Positions 1-10,222 of a DNA stretch of 64,000 nt are shown here, piece by piece. The position numbers were made by a program, and so were the translations under genes. Position 1 is the stretch's first letter, and each line of letters starts with the position of its first letter. The notes beneath the pieces are model-generated. The model was not told the origin of the DNA and did not search any database. It saw only the letters and a list, made by a program, of their open reading frames with translations. The DNA is from Frankiales bacterium (GTDB lineage Bacteria; Actinomycetota; Actinomycetes; S36-B12; CAIYMF01), in the NCBI GenBank assembly GCA_016125335.1, contig WGLY01000026.1, positions 1-64,000 on the forward strand, in the 5' to 3' direction.

Positions 1-240
1 GAGCCGGGTCGCGACGGACAGGTAGTCGATCAGCTCGGCCGGCTCGGTGATCGCCTCGACGTCGACCTGCTCGAGCAGGATCAGGTCGGTCGCGTCCACC
101 GGCTGCTCGAGCAGCGGCAGCAGTGCACGGGGGTCTCCGGTCAGCCACGCGATCGGGTCGTGCACGTCCCAGTCCGGGTGGAACCCGAGACCCACCGGGC
201 CGAACGAAGGGGTGGTGTCGCGGTCGTCGACGGCGGTCAT
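1..240 (-). CDS. N-terminus of probable DUF222/HNH-type protein (partial)
   Basis: This is the first 80 codons of a minus-strand gene whose 3' part lies outside the window. The ATG at 238-240 has a good ribosome binding site, GGGAGGTG, 4 nt upstream. The visible residues are acidic and hydrophobic, ending in a stretch of the form EPAELIDYLSVATRL. That resembles the helical N-terminus of the DUF222 proteins, which often carry a C-terminal HNH nuclease domain and are abundant in actinobacteria. No catalytic residue is visible, so the family call is an inference from style and could be wrong. Confidence 0.45.
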   Translation of the reverse strand, partial: MTAVDDRDTTPSFGPVGLGFHPDWDVHDPIAWLTGDPRALLPLLEQPVDATDLILLEQVDVEAITEPAELIDYLSVATRL

Positions 241-284
241 CGGGCACCTCCCAGATGTTCGGCTGGTTTCGGATGAATGTGGGA

Positions 285-313
285 ATGCTATCGGAGACCG
301 CTGACAGGCACAA
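285..313 (-). promoter_or_regulatory. Candidate sigma-A promoter for the gene at 1-240
   Basis: On the minus strand a TTGTGC hexamer (308-313) is separated by 17 nt from TAGCAT (285-290). It lies about 45 nt upstream of the ATG at 240. Spacing and position fit a housekeeping promoter, but both hexamers are only partial matches. Confidence 0.4.
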
Positions 314-773
314 CCCCCAATCCCCAGCAATCCCAAGGGATTTCACCGATCGTCCGTCCACAGGGTGTGGACGGCCACGTCAGTCCCCGGGTGGCGTCGG
401 CCTGCTGTGCGGTCCCCACGGGCGCGTCCTACGTGCTGCACTCTCACGCCAGCGTCGCCGCGGTTCGATGCGGAGTCCGCGACTACTCGGGCAGGTGCAA
501 GGGGGCCCCCGCGGGACAGCCTGCGCAATCAGAGTTCCGGACGATCCGGGGGCGTGCCGGTCGACGACTTCGTAGGCGACAGCCAGGTCCATCGGCCACC
601 ACCGGACGCCGGCGAAGGCGCAGGGCGGTCCCCACCCAGCGCATCAGCCGCGTCGCCCGATCACGACGCACCAGAGGCTGACGCCGACGTGCGGGATCGC
701 CTCAGCGGCCGGCGTCACGGGAGTCGAGCGCAGGCTCCTCGGCCGCGCGTGTGGTGGGCCGGCGTCGTGCGGG
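314..773. other. Intergenic stretch, no supported gene
   Basis: This lies between the end of the short-chain dehydrogenase gene and the promoter of the gene at 1-240. Open frames on both strands are arginine/proline-rich and look like noise. A minus-strand frame around 380-620 has a short protein-like stretch (GVRWWPMDLAVAYEVVDRH) but no convincing start or continuation, so it may be a gene remnant. Nothing else was seen. Confidence 0.5.
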
Positions 774-1508
774 TCAGCTGCCCTGCCCCATGCTCCACAG
801 CGTCCAGATCGCCGTGCGCATCGAGCGCGGCTGCTGCAGCGTCGTCACGATCGCGTGCGCGACATCGTCGGCGGTGAGCCAGTCGGCGAACCGGGGGTCG
901 TCCTCGGTGCGGCCCGCGCCCACGGCGAACTCAGTCGCGGTGCCCGCGGGGCAGATGAGCGTGACGCGCACACCCTGCTCGCGCAGCTCGCGGTCGAGCG
1001 AGCCGGCGAGCCCCACCTGCGCGTGCTTGGTGCCGGCGTACACCGCCTCGTCGGCACCGCCGCGGAACCCGGCGACGCTGGACACGATGACGATGTCGCC
1101 GCCGCCCGCCTCGAGCAGCGCCGGGAGCGCCGCGCGCACGGTCCACACCGTGCCGGCGTAGTTGGTGTCCATCATCTCGGCGAGCTGCTCGTCGGTCTGG
1201 TCGAGGATCCCGCCGTACATCCCGATGCCGGCGTTGGGCACCACGGAGTCCAGCCGGCCCCACCGCTGCACCGCGGCGTCCACGAGCCGCGCGTTGTCCT
1301 CGGGACGGCGCACGTCCATCGGGACGGCCACGGCGGCGTCCGCGCCGAGCTCGGCGACCAGCGCGTCGAGGCGCTCCACCCGGCGTCCGCCGAGCGCCAC
1401 CCGGGCGCCCTCGGCCACGAGCTGGCGGGCGGTGGCGGCCCCGATCCCGGCGGTCGCCCCGGTGATGGCGACGACGGTCCCGGCGAGGTCACGGACTGCT
1501 GCGGGCAC
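774..1508 (-). CDS. Short-chain dehydrogenase/reductase (SDR)
   Basis: This is an NAD(P)-dependent classical SDR of 244 residues, the usual family length. Seen in the sequence are the cofactor motif TGATAGIG near the N-terminus, the NAG motif, and the catalytic Ser with YAGTK (YxxxK) in the middle. The substrate cannot be predicted. I chose the GTG at 1506-1508 because AGGAGAG lies 4-5 nt upstream. A longer reading from ATG 1562 adds 18 residues that are not part of the Rossmann fold. It lies downstream of the GH25-like gene on the same strand and may be cotranscribed. Confidence 0.85.
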   Translation of the reverse strand: MPAAVRDLAGTVVAITGATAGIGAATARQLVAEGARVALGGRRVERLDALVAELGADAAVAVPMDVRRPEDNARLVDAAVQRWGRLDSVVPNAGIGMYGGILDQTDEQLAEMMDTNYAGTVWTVRAALPALLEAGGGDIVIVSSVAGFRGGADEAVYAGTKHAQVGLAGSLDRELREQGVRVTLICPAGTATEFAVGAGRTEDDPRFADWLTADDVAHAIVTTLQQPRSMRTAIWTLWSMGQGS

Positions 1509-1604
1509 GGTGCTCTCCTGCGCTCGGCCCGGCCGCGCGAGCCGGGCGACGGATTCGTTCAATGCCCGAACTTATGCCGCGCGTCCCGCGCTGTCGACCG
1601 GGGG

Positions 1605-2468
1605 TCAGCCGGCGTGCCCGAGGTCGAGCAGGTCGCCGGCCCGGTCGCGCCACGCCGGGCACACGACGTCGTGGTCGAGCAGGGCGGATCCCCGCTTCTG
1701 CACCCACTGCACGATGGCGGTGCGCGACCCGGCGAACGACTCCGAGCAGGACGCGAGCGCCGCCTTGCGCGTCCCCGGCCCGGTCGCGTTCCACACCGGC
1801 AGCCCCGGCTCCCAGGCTCCGGCGATCTCCTGGAACTGAGGCGGCGAGGAGTAGATGCCGACCCGGACGCCCGCCTCCTGGAGCCGCGCGGCCATCGCCG
1901 CCAGCACCGTCGCGTTCTCCTGCTGGGTGCCGCGCCAGGTGTTGCCGAGCTCGACGTCGAGCCACCACACGGCGGTGCCGCTGACCCCGGCGGCGTGCTC
2001 GCGCGCGATCGCGTCCTCCACGAGTCGCCGGCCGTACGCGACCGGGTCCCCCTTGCCGGAGTACGACGTGTTCACGTAGACCGCGTAGCCCACCTTGCTC
2101 GTGCGCGCCCACGCCACCTGCTCGGCGAAGCAGCGGTTCGAGGTGAGGGGCGCTCCGCCGTTCACCCCGACGATGGCGAAGGCGGGCTTGGGCGGCAGCG
2201 TGCTGCGGCACTGCGGGTAGGAGACGTCGTGGCCGATGCCGGTCACGCGCGCGGGCGGCGCCGGAGCCGGCACGACCACCAGGGGCGCGCCGGGCAGCAG
2301 CGGGTCGTAGGGCGGCTCCACCACCTGCGGGGTGCCGCCCTGGCCGAGCCCGACGAGCACCACGACGACGCCCAGCACGAGCGAGGCCACCAGCACGCCG
2401 GCGACCGCCCAGGTGAGCCGGCGACGCCGCGCGGCACGAGGGCCCGTGGCGCGCGCGGAGCCGCTCAC
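1605..2468 (-). CDS. Membrane-anchored GH25-like (lysozyme-fold) protein
   Basis: A protein of 287 residues with a short basic N-terminus, one transmembrane segment at about residues 19-41 and a Pro/Val-rich linker. The extracellular domain starts near GHDVSYPQC. It carries a TIM-barrel signature seen in glycoside hydrolase 25-like domains: a conserved N-terminal Asp, FAIVGVNGG, and WWLDVE with paired acidic residues. Family members cleave, or are thought to bind, peptidoglycan. Several Cys in the exported domain could form disulfides. Activity is not certain. The gene is divergent from the acetyltransferase gene at 2564. Confidence 0.7.
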   Translation of the reverse strand: MSGSARATGPRAARRRRLTWAVAGVLVASLVLGVVVVLVGLGQGGTPQVVEPPYDPLLPGAPLVVVPAPAPPARVTGIGHDVSYPQCRSTLPPKPAFAIVGVNGGAPLTSNRCFAEQVAWARTSKVGYAVYVNTSYSGKGDPVAYGRRLVEDAIAREHAAGVSGTAVWWLDVELGNTWRGTQQENATVLAAMAARLQEAGVRVGIYSSPPQFQEIAGAWEPGLPVWNATGPGTRKAALASCSESFAGSRTAIVQWVQKRGSALLDHDVVCPAWRDRAGDLLDLGHAG

Positions 2469-2563
2469 GGGCCCACCGGTGCGCGCAGCATCCGTGGAAC
2501 CTAGCCGACGCCCGGTCGCCGGCCGGCTCCCGGCACCGCGCGAGTCGGCCGTACGCTCCCCGC

Positions 2564-3103
2564 GTGCAGCCCGCCGAGGTGCGCCCAGCCGGGGCCGACG
2601 ACGCCGCGGCCATCGCCCGCGTGTACGGCCACCACGTGCTCGCCTCGTTCGCCTCCTTCGAGGAGGTGCCGCCCGGCGCCGACGCGATGGAGGCTCGGCG
2701 ATCGTCCGAGCCGCGGCTGCCGTGGCTCGTGGCCACGATCGAGGACGACGTGGTCGGCTTCGCGTACGCCGGACGGCACCGCGAGCGGGCCGCCTACCGC
2801 TGGGCCGTCGACGTCTCGGTGTACCTCGACCCCTCCGCGACGCGTCGCGGCATCGGGTCCGCGCTCTACGCCCGGCTCCTGCCCGAGGTACGGCGGCTCG
2901 GCTACCTGCGCGCCTACGCCGGCATCGCCCTGCCGAACGAGGCCAGCGTCCGGCTGCACGAGTCGTTCGGCTTCACGCCGGTCGGGGTCTACCACCGCGT
3001 CGGGTGGAAGCTCGGGGGCTGGCGCGACGTCGGGTGGTGGGAGCTCGCGCTGGAGGACGACGACCTCGCGCGGCCGCCGGAGGAACCTCGCCGCTGGGGC
3101 TAG
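2564..3103 (+). CDS. GNAT acetyltransferase, phosphinothricin acetyltransferase-like
   Basis: A single-domain GNAT of 179 residues. The acetyl-CoA motif A is visible as LDPSATRRGIGSALYARLL, followed by NEASVRLHESFGF and a C-terminal HRVGWKLGGWRDV. This pattern is typical of the Pat/Bar/YncA-like group, which acetylates small amines such as amino acid analogues or methionine derivatives. The real substrate is unknown. The start is GTG. Its stop codon overlaps that of the convergent ABC permease gene by 4 nt. Confidence 0.85.
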   Translation: MQPAEVRPAGADDAAAIARVYGHHVLASFASFEEVPPGADAMEARRSSEPRLPWLVATIEDDVVGFAYAGRHRERAAYRWAVDVSVYLDPSATRRGIGSALYARLLPEVRRLGYLRAYAGIALPNEASVRLHESFGFTPVGVYHRVGWKLGGWRDVGWWELALEDDDLARPPEEPRRWG

Positions 3104-3888
3104 GCGAGCTCGAGGGTCGCCTGCCGCCGGCTCTCCACCTCGAAGTAGAAGAGCAGGCCGATGCCCAGGGCGGCCCAGGCCAGGCCGATGGCCGCCTCGG
3201 CCACGACGAGCCCGGACACCTGCCCCCACGACGAGCCGGCCGCGAGGTCGCGGGCCGCCTCGATCCCGTGCGTCAGCGGCAGCGCGTTCGAGATCGGCTG
3301 CATCCACGCCGGCAGCGCCGACACCGCGACGTTGACGCCGCAGAACACGATGAGCAGGCCCGCGATGATGTTGGACAGCACCGCGGTCTCGCGCACCCTC
3401 AGCGCGAGGGCGGCGGCGGCGAGCCCGAGGCCGGTGCAGGAGAACGACGTCACCACGAGCACGCCGACGATCTCGGGCCACGCCGCCGCAGCCATGCTCA
3501 CCCGGAGCAGCAGCGCCCCGGTCACCAGCACCACGAGCGAGACCAGGAAGCCGTTGACGATGACCGGCAGCGACCGGCCGAGGAACAGCGGGAGCCGGCG
3601 CGCGGGGCTGGCGAGAAGCAGCCCGAGGGTCTGGAAGTAGCGCTCGTTGCCGATCGTGTTGCCCATCGCGAACAGGCACGGGATCGACGCGAGCTGCACG
3701 GCGTTGCCGATGAGGTAGAAGGTGTCGTCGGCGTAGCCGGCGTCGCGGCCCACGAAGACGAAGAACACCAGCTGGAACAGCGGCGAGAGCACGAACGTGG
3801 GGATGAGGATCCACGGCGTGAGCCAGTGGAACAGGGCCCGGTAGCTCGTCATCCCGCCGATGAAGAAGATGCGCAGCGACGTCCTCAT
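3100..3888 (-). CDS. ABC-2 type transporter permease
   Basis: An integral membrane protein of 262 residues with six predicted membrane helices, from the ABC-2 exporter permease family. I set the start at MRTSLRIFF because the upstream part of the open frame is arginine-rich noise and a GAGGGGGCC ribosome binding site precedes this ATG. It is the last gene of a three-gene unit (ATPase, permease, permease) with a 10-nt gap to the preceding permease. The two permeases presumably form a heterodimer that exports a drug, lipid or polymer precursor; the cargo is not indicated. Confidence 0.85.
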   Translation of the reverse strand: MRTSLRIFFIGGMTSYRALFHWLTPWILIPTFVLSPLFQLVFFVFVGRDAGYADDTFYLIGNAVQLASIPCLFAMGNTIGNERYFQTLGLLLASPARRLPLFLGRSLPVIVNGFLVSLVVLVTGALLLRVSMAAAAWPEIVGVLVVTSFSCTGLGLAAAALALRVRETAVLSNIIAGLLIVFCGVNVAVSALPAWMQPISNALPLTHGIEAARDLAAGSSWGQVSGLVVAEAAIGLAWAALGIGLLFYFEVESRRQATLELA

Positions 3889-3898
3889 GACGGCCCCC

Positions 3899-4669
3899 TC
3901 ACGTGAGCGCCAGCGTGGCGTTGCCGCGCGCGGAGTCCACCAGGCGCCGCGCGATGAGGACGCCGACGAGCGCGTAGACGGCACCGGTGAGCAGGCACAG
4001 CGCGATGTCGCGCCACGGCGACCCGCCGAACGCCGCGGCCCGCACGGCCGAGACCCCCCAGGTGGGTGGCAGGGCGTAGGCGATGGGCGCCACCCACGAC
4101 GGGAGGGAGCTGAGCGGCACGAGGAAGCCGCACACCAGCCACACCGGGAACTCGAAGAGCGAGCCGAGCGCCCACGCGGCGCGGTAGCGCACGGAGGTGA
4201 CCGCCTGGAGGAAGCCCACGAGCCCCAGCGAGAACGCGAGCACGAGCGCCGCGATCACGAACACCACGGGCTGGTCGAAGGAGATGGGGATGCCGAAGGC
4301 GAACCGGCCGAACAGCAGCGTGACGACGAAGCTCCAGAGGCCGATCGTGGCCATGCTCACCGTCGCCGGGAGGATCACCAGGCTGAACGGCGTGGGCGCC
4401 GCCACGAGCAGCTCGAGCGTGCCCTGACGGCGCTCGCCCTGGAGGGTGGTGGACGCCGTGGTGCTCACCGCCGACCAGATGCCCATGAGGCTCGCCCCGA
4501 CCGCGGCGCTGACGAGCACCGAGGGGTCGCCGTTCTGCTGGTAGACGAGGAAGATCGTGGCCGCGAAGAACAGCGGGTAGAGGATCGAGAGCAGGCCGTC
4601 GAAGGCCGAGCGGCTGCGGTTCTTCAGCTGCATCCACCATCCGACGCCCACCAGGCGCAGCGTCCTCAT
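3899..4669 (-). CDS. ABC-2 type transporter permease
   Basis: A 256-residue permease starting [19 protein letters not shown], with about six hydrophobic helices. Its ATG overlaps the stop codon of the ATPase gene (ATGA), which indicates translational coupling. It is paired with the similar permease immediately downstream; both have the cytosolic amphipathic N-terminus and the helix-rich C-terminal half of ABC-2 exporters. The substrate is unknown. Confidence 0.87.
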   Translation of the reverse strand: MRTLRLVGVGWWMQLKNRSRSAFDGLLSILYPLFFAATIFLVYQQNGDPSVLVSAAVGASLMGIWSAVSTTASTTLQGERRQGTLELLVAAPTPFSLVILPATVSMATIGLWSFVVTLLFGRFAFGIPISFDQPVVFVIAALVLAFSLGLVGFLQAVTSVRYRAAWALGSLFEFPVWLVCGFLVPLSSLPSWVAPIAYALPPTWGVSAVRAAAFGGSPWRDIALCLLTGAVYALVGVLIARRLVDSARGNATLALT

Positions 4670-5637
4670 GCCTGGCGCACCAGCTCGACGTACGCGTCCT
4701 CCAGCGTGGGCTCCCGGGTGGCGACGCGGCCCAGCGAGCGCCCCGTCAGCGACGCCAGCACCGCGGGCGTCACCTGCGCCGCGGCCGCGGTGCGCACGAC
4801 GAGCAGCTGCGAGTGCGCCCCCTCCTCGACGGCGACTGCGGTGACGCCGGGCAGCGCGCGCACGGCGTCGGCCTGCGCCGCCTCGATGCCGTCGTACACC
4901 TCGATCTCGACCACGTGCCCGTCGGCGACGTTGGACTTCAGCGCGGCGGGCGTGCCCTCGGCGATGATGCGGCCACCCGCGATCACGGCGATGCGGTCGC
5001 ACAGCTCGTCGGCCTCGAACATGTAGTGCGTCGTGAGCAGCACGGTGGTGCCGGTGGACACCAGCGCCGCCACGGTCTCGCGCAGCTCGCGCGCACCGAC
5101 CGGGTCGATGCCGATGCTCGGCTCGTCGAGGAACAGCACCTCCGGGCGGTGCAGCAGCCCGCGGGCGATGTGCAGGCGCTGCCGCATGCCGCGCGAGTAG
5201 CCCTCCACCCGCTCGTTCTCCCGGCCCGCCAGGCCCACGAGCTCGAGCAGCTCGCCGATCCGCGGCCGCACCTCGCGCGGGGGGACGCCGTACAGCTCCG
5301 CGAAGTACCGCAGGTTGTCCAGGCCGGACAGGCGCTCGTAGAGGCCCTTGTCGCCGCCGAAGACGTAGCCGATGCGACGGCGAACCTCGCGCGGCTCGGC
5401 GACCACGTCGCGGCCGAGCACCCGTGCGGTGCCGGAGGTGGGCAGCAGGAGGGTGATGAGCATCTTGATGGTGGTCGTCTTGCCCGCGCCGTTGGGACCC
5501 AGCAGCCCGAACAGCTCGCCGCGCTCGACCTCGAAGGAGACACCGCGCACCGCCTCCACCACCCGCCGCGGTGCCCGGCCCAGCCGGCGGCCGCTGGCGT
5601 AGCTGCGGGTGAGGTCCTCCACCTCGATGACCGGCAC
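4666..5637 (-). CDS. ABC transporter ATP-binding protein (ABC-2/DrrA type)
   Basis: The ATPase of 323 residues powers the two downstream permeases. Visible motifs are Walker [11 protein letters not shown], the signature YSRGMRQR (a variant of LSGGQ), Walker [13 protein letters not shown] and the switch His in LLTTHYM. A C-terminal domain of about 90 residues resembles the DrrA/NodI extension. The GTG at 5635-5637 is chosen because AGGGGGAG precedes it directly and the protein then begins with the expected [13 protein letters not shown] strand. Upstream codons in the same frame are not protein-like. Confidence 0.88.
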   Translation of the reverse strand: MPVIEVEDLTRSYASGRRLGRAPRRVVEAVRGVSFEVERGELFGLLGPNGAGKTTTIKMLITLLLPTSGTARVLGRDVVAEPREVRRRIGYVFGGDKGLYERLSGLDNLRYFAELYGVPPREVRPRIGELLELVGLAGRENERVEGYSRGMRQRLHIARGLLHRPEVLFLDEPSIGIDPVGARELRETVAALVSTGTTVLLTTHYMFEADELCDRIAVIAGGRIIAEGTPAALKSNVADGHVVEIEVYDGIEAAQADAVRALPGVTAVAVEEGAHSQLLVVRTAAAAQVTPAVLASLTGRSLGRVATREPTLEDAYVELVRQA

Positions 5638-5687
5638 GCTCCCCCTCCGTCCTGGCCGCACCGCCACCGGCGCGGCCCTCGATGCTG

Positions 5688-6260
5688 TCAGTCCTGCGCG
5701 GCGGTGCGGGGCAGCGCCACGCGGAACAGCAGGCCCTCGCCGCCGTGCGAGGTGCTCGGCTTGGTGAAGCGGCGCACCAGGGTCCCGCCGTTGGCGAGCA
5801 CGACCCGCTGCGACGCCGTGTTGTCGAGGTCGGTGACGATGTCGACGTGGGGCAGGCCCATGCCCTCGGCGAGCTCGAGGATCCCGGCCAGGGCCTGCGT
5901 GGCGTAGCCGCGACGGCGCTTCCACGGCACGACGCCGTAGCCGATGTGCCCGAGGCAGTGCTCCGGCAGCGCAGAGGTGCCCGGCTGCCAGCGCAGGTCG
6001 ATGCTGCCGCAGAACTCGCCGTCCCAGATCCAGCGGCGATGGCTCGGCAGCCGCGGCACCACGGTGCCGTCGGGCAGCGTCACGGTGCGGCCCTCGGGGT
6101 CGACCGAGCGCAGCTCGTGCAGGAAGCCCTCGGGGTCGGACTCGACGCGGGCGATCTGCTCCACCCCGAGCTCGGGCCGCTGCTCGTCCGGCGACCAGGG
6201 CGTGCGCAGCGCGGCGAGGTAGCTCTCGAGGTGCTCCTCCGCAGGCACGACCAGCTCCAC
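5688..6260 (-). CDS. GNAT family N-acetyltransferase
   Basis: A GNAT of 190 residues. It has the HIGYGVVPWKRRRGYATQAL acetyl-CoA motif, a following LPHVDIVTDLDNTASQRVV segment, and GGTLVRRF near the end. This is the RimJ/RimL-like subgroup that acetylates protein N-termini or small molecules; the substrate is unknown. It starts 50 nt upstream of the ABC-2 ATPase start and may head that operon. Confidence 0.85.
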   Translation of the reverse strand: MELVVPAEEHLESYLAALRTPWSPDEQRPELGVEQIARVESDPEGFLHELRSVDPEGRTVTLPDGTVVPRLPSHRRWIWDGEFCGSIDLRWQPGTSALPEHCLGHIGYGVVPWKRRRGYATQALAGILELAEGMGLPHVDIVTDLDNTASQRVVLANGGTLVRRFTKPSTSHGGEGLLFRVALPRTAAQD

Positions 6261-6355
6261 GCGGTGATCGTGTCAGGCGCGCCGCCCGGGGCGACACGGG
6301 GTTTCGCCACGCGTCCGCGGGGACGCACCGCGGCGACGGCTGAGCCGAGCGGGTG

Positions 6356-6373
6356 ACGCGTCGTACGACGCGT
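6356..6373. promoter_or_regulatory. 18-bp perfect palindrome, possible operator
   Basis: ACGCGTCGT is followed immediately by its reverse complement ACGACGCGT. It sits in the 264-nt gap between the divergent acetyltransferase (start 6260) and secreted alanine-rich protein (start 6525). A dimeric regulator site is possible. In such GC-rich DNA a palindrome of this length is unusual but not proof of function. Confidence 0.3.
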
Positions 6374-6524
6374 GCCAAGGGACGTCCAAGGGGCGGCGCA
6401 GGCCTGTCGCGAAGTGTGCCGCACGGGCTACGCGTGCTTGTCGACCCGCGCATCCCTGCCGAAGGTGGAGGCGGACCACGCGACCGCGCACAGGACGGTC
6501 GCGGACATCTCTGGAGGACCCCCC

Positions 6525-7424
6525 ATGCGTTCCAGCACACGTCGCGCGCTCGTGGGCACCGCTGCCGGTGTCTCGCTCGTGCTCGCCTCGCCGTTCGCCA
6601 CCGCCGCGAACGCGCACGACCGCTCGAACGGCGGCCCCGAGACGGGTCGCGACGGATGGCACTCGGCGCAGAACCCCGCCGAGGCCGCCGCCCGCAAGGC
6701 CCTCCGCGAGGCCGTCTCGCAGGCGACCTCGACGCTGCGCAGCGCCCTGTGGGCCGCGGAGCACGCCTTCCGCACCGACCCGGTCGTGGTGCAGGCGGCC
6801 GCCGACCGTCGCGCGATCGTGAGCACCTCCACGGACCCGGGGACGATCCTCGCCGCCCGAGCGGCCTACGACGCCGCCGTGGCCGGCCCGGCCGCCACGC
6901 GCGACGCCGCGGTCAGCGCTGCCTTCGCGGCGTACACGACCGCCATCGACGCCGCCTACACGGCCTACGACACGGCCACCACCACGCCGGCCGAGGCGGC
7001 GGCCCGGGCGGACTTCCGCACCGCGGTGCGCACCGCCACGGTCAGCTACCGGGCCGCCGTGAAGGCGGCGTGCGCCGACTTCAAGACCGCCACGGCCACG
7101 GCCCGGGCCACGCTGCGGGCCGCCGTCAACGCCGCGATCGCGACCTTCGAGGCCAGCGCCAAGGCCCCGGCCGACCGGGCCGCCTTCGTGCAGGCGATCG
7201 CGGACGCGCGCACGGCCTTCGCCAACGACCCGGCCGTCGTCGCCGCACGTCACGCCAAGACCGACGCGATGACCGCGGCGCGCACGGCGTACAAGACGGC
7301 GCTCAAGGACGCGCGCGACGCGTTCTTCGCGGCCACCGGCCACAACCCGAAGCGCGTGCGCGTGGTGATCCCGCACCTCGACTTCGGCCACCACCACCAT
7401 CACTGGGGCGCGCGCCACCACTGA
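6525..7424 (+). CDS. Secreted alanine-rich helical protein with His-rich tail
   Basis: A protein of 299 residues with a Sec signal peptide (MRSSTRRALVGTAAGVSLVL, cleavage after a run ending ATAANA). The mature part is almost wholly Ala/Thr/Asp/Arg/Lys-rich and should be a long amphipathic helix bundle. Loosely repeated units of the form AYxxAxxxAxxxFRTAVxxA run from about residue 60 to 270. The C-terminus is GHHHHHWGARHH, which could bind metal ions. The start is supported by GGAGG 7 nt upstream. The family is not recognised. A strong hairpin follows the gene. Confidence 0.75.
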   Translation: MRSSTRRALVGTAAGVSLVLASPFATAANAHDRSNGGPETGRDGWHSAQNPAEAAARKALREAVSQATSTLRSALWAAEHAFRTDPVVVQAAADRRAIVSTSTDPGTILAARAAYDAAVAGPAATRDAAVSAAFAAYTTAIDAAYTAYDTATTTPAEAAARADFRTAVRTATVSYRAAVKAACADFKTATATARATLRAAVNAAIATFEASAKAPADRAAFVQAIADARTAFANDPAVVAARHAKTDAMTAARTAYKTALKDARDAFFAATGHNPKRVRVVIPHLDFGHHHHHWGARHH

Positions 7425-7454
7425 CGGCGCACCGCTCCACCGGGGCGGGACGCG

Positions 7455-7488
7455 GACGGGCCCGGCACCTCGCGGTGCCGGGCCCGTC
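7455..7488. terminator. Bidirectional hairpin terminator
   Basis: A perfect 15-bp stem (GACGGGCCCGGCACC and its complement) closes on the tetraloop TCGC. It lies between the convergent ends of the secreted alanine-rich gene (7424) and groEL (7506). There is no U-tract, as is common for actinobacterial terminators. Confidence 0.75.
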
Positions 7489-7505
7489 GTGCTGTGCAGG
7501 GGCGA

Positions 7506-9305
<1,800 letters not shown>

Positions 9306-9310
9306 CGCCC

Positions 9311-9340
9311 ATTGTTGGCACTCTCGGGGTCCGAGTGCAA
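9311..9340 (-). promoter_or_regulatory. Candidate groEL promoter embedded in CIRCE sites
   Basis: On the minus strand TTGCAC (9335-9340) and AACAAT (9311-9316) are 18 nt apart, a plausible -35/-10 pair. The -35 lies inside the distal CIRCE half-site and the -10 beside the next one, so HrcA binding would occlude RNA polymerase. The hexamer match is moderate. Confidence 0.5.
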
Positions 9341-9341
9341 G
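9315..9341 (-). promoter_or_regulatory. CIRCE operator 2 (HrcA site) upstream of groEL
   Basis: TTGGCACTC, 9 nt, GAGTGCAAG, with three mismatches to the consensus in total. It is 9 nt from CIRCE 1, so the four half-sites form one ladder with constant 9-nt gaps. Overlaps the predicted -35 element. Confidence 0.85.
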
Positions 9342-9435
9342 CCGTCGGGCCGCGCCGGTCCCGCCCCCGGAGCGCGGTGGCCCGCCCGGGGAGGGGCGTC
9401 GCGCCATGGCGGGCCCCGCGGACCACAATGGCCCC

Positions 9436-9771
9436 ATGAGCACCCTCGATCGCGACGACGACGGCACCGGCACCCCTCCCTACGGCACGCCGGCGTACCA
9501 CGGACGGGGGCAGGCGGGCGACGAGGTCGTCGACGTCATGACGGCCGACCTGGTCGAGGAGTACGGCTCCGACGACGTCGCGGCCACCTTCGAGCCGCAC
9601 CGCACGGGCCCGCGCGAGGTCGTCGTCGGCCGGCTCGTGGAGGACGACGAGGCGCTCGACAGCGAGCACGACGACGTCACCGCGCACGACGTCGGCGAGG
9701 ACGACGACCTGTCCGCCGAGGAGGCGGCCCTGCACTACGTCGACCCGGAGAACGACCCGATCCCCGACTGA
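9436..9771 (+). CDS. DUF5709-like acidic protein
   Basis: A strongly acidic protein of 111 residues with no signal peptide or membrane helix. The stretches GRLVEDDEALDSEHDDV and DLSAEEAALHYV match what I recall of the DUF5709 family, a small actinobacterial family of unknown function. It is divergent from groEL across the CIRCE region. I use the ATG at 9436, where the acidic sequence begins; the upstream codons in frame are not protein-like. Confidence 0.7.
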   Translation: MSTLDRDDDGTGTPPYGTPAYHGRGQAGDEVVDVMTADLVEEYGSDDVAATFEPHRTGPREVVVGRLVEDDEALDSEHDDVTAHDVGEDDDLSAEEAALHYVDPENDPIPD

Positions 9772-9834
9772 ACCCGCGACGGATCGGGGACGGACGCCGG
9801 GTTTGCCCGGCGGCCACCGCGGTAGGTGGCCGCC

Positions 9835-10203
9835 ATGACAGGACTGGGTCTCGAACCGCTGCTGGAGCTCGAGCACGACGGCTGGCGCTCGCTGTGCCGC
9901 CGCACCGGCGCCGAGTTCTACGAGGACCTCATGCTCGACGACGGGCTGATGCTGCTGGCCGGCGGCCTGTGCCTCGGCCGCGACGACGTGGTCGAGACGC
10001 TGCGCGACGCCGAGCCGTGGGCGGGCTACCAGCTCTCCGAGCCGCACGCCGTGCCGCTCGGCCCCGGCGCGACCACGCTCGTGTACACCGCCGAGGCGCG
10101 CCGCGCCGAGGGCCCGGAGCTGCGCGCCCACATGGCCTCGACCTACGTCTGGGCGGGCGGGCGCGTGCGCCTGGCCCTGCACCAGCAGACGCCGCTCCTC
10201 TGA
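9835..10203 (+). CDS. DUF4440/SnoaL-like (NTF2-fold) protein
   Basis: A protein of 122 residues of the size and pattern of the NTF2-like superfamily. An N-terminal helix (LLELEHDGWRSLCRRTGAEFYEDLM) is followed by GRDDVVETL and alternating beta strands ending in WAGGRVRLALHQQTPL. Members bind small molecules in a cone-shaped pocket; the ligand is unknown. The ATG at 9835 has AGGTGG 5 nt upstream. A GTG start three codons earlier is possible. Confidence 0.7.
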   Translation: MTGLGLEPLLELEHDGWRSLCRRTGAEFYEDLMLDDGLMLLAGGLCLGRDDVVETLRDAEPWAGYQLSEPHAVPLGPGATTLVYTAEARRAEGPELRAHMASTYVWAGGRVRLALHQQTPLL

Positions 10204-10222
10204 CGCGGCGCCCGCGGCGGGA

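Noticed and set aside
380-592. 70-codon minus-strand frame in the first intergenic region
   Set aside because: A short segment looks protein-like but no ribosome binding site, no family and an Arg/Pro-rich remainder; at most a remnant.
7395-7424. Histidine run as an engineered tag or vector sequence
   Set aside because: It lies in frame at the natural end of a chromosomal gene with its own terminator and is interrupted (GHHHHHWGARHH); there is no other sign of vector DNA.
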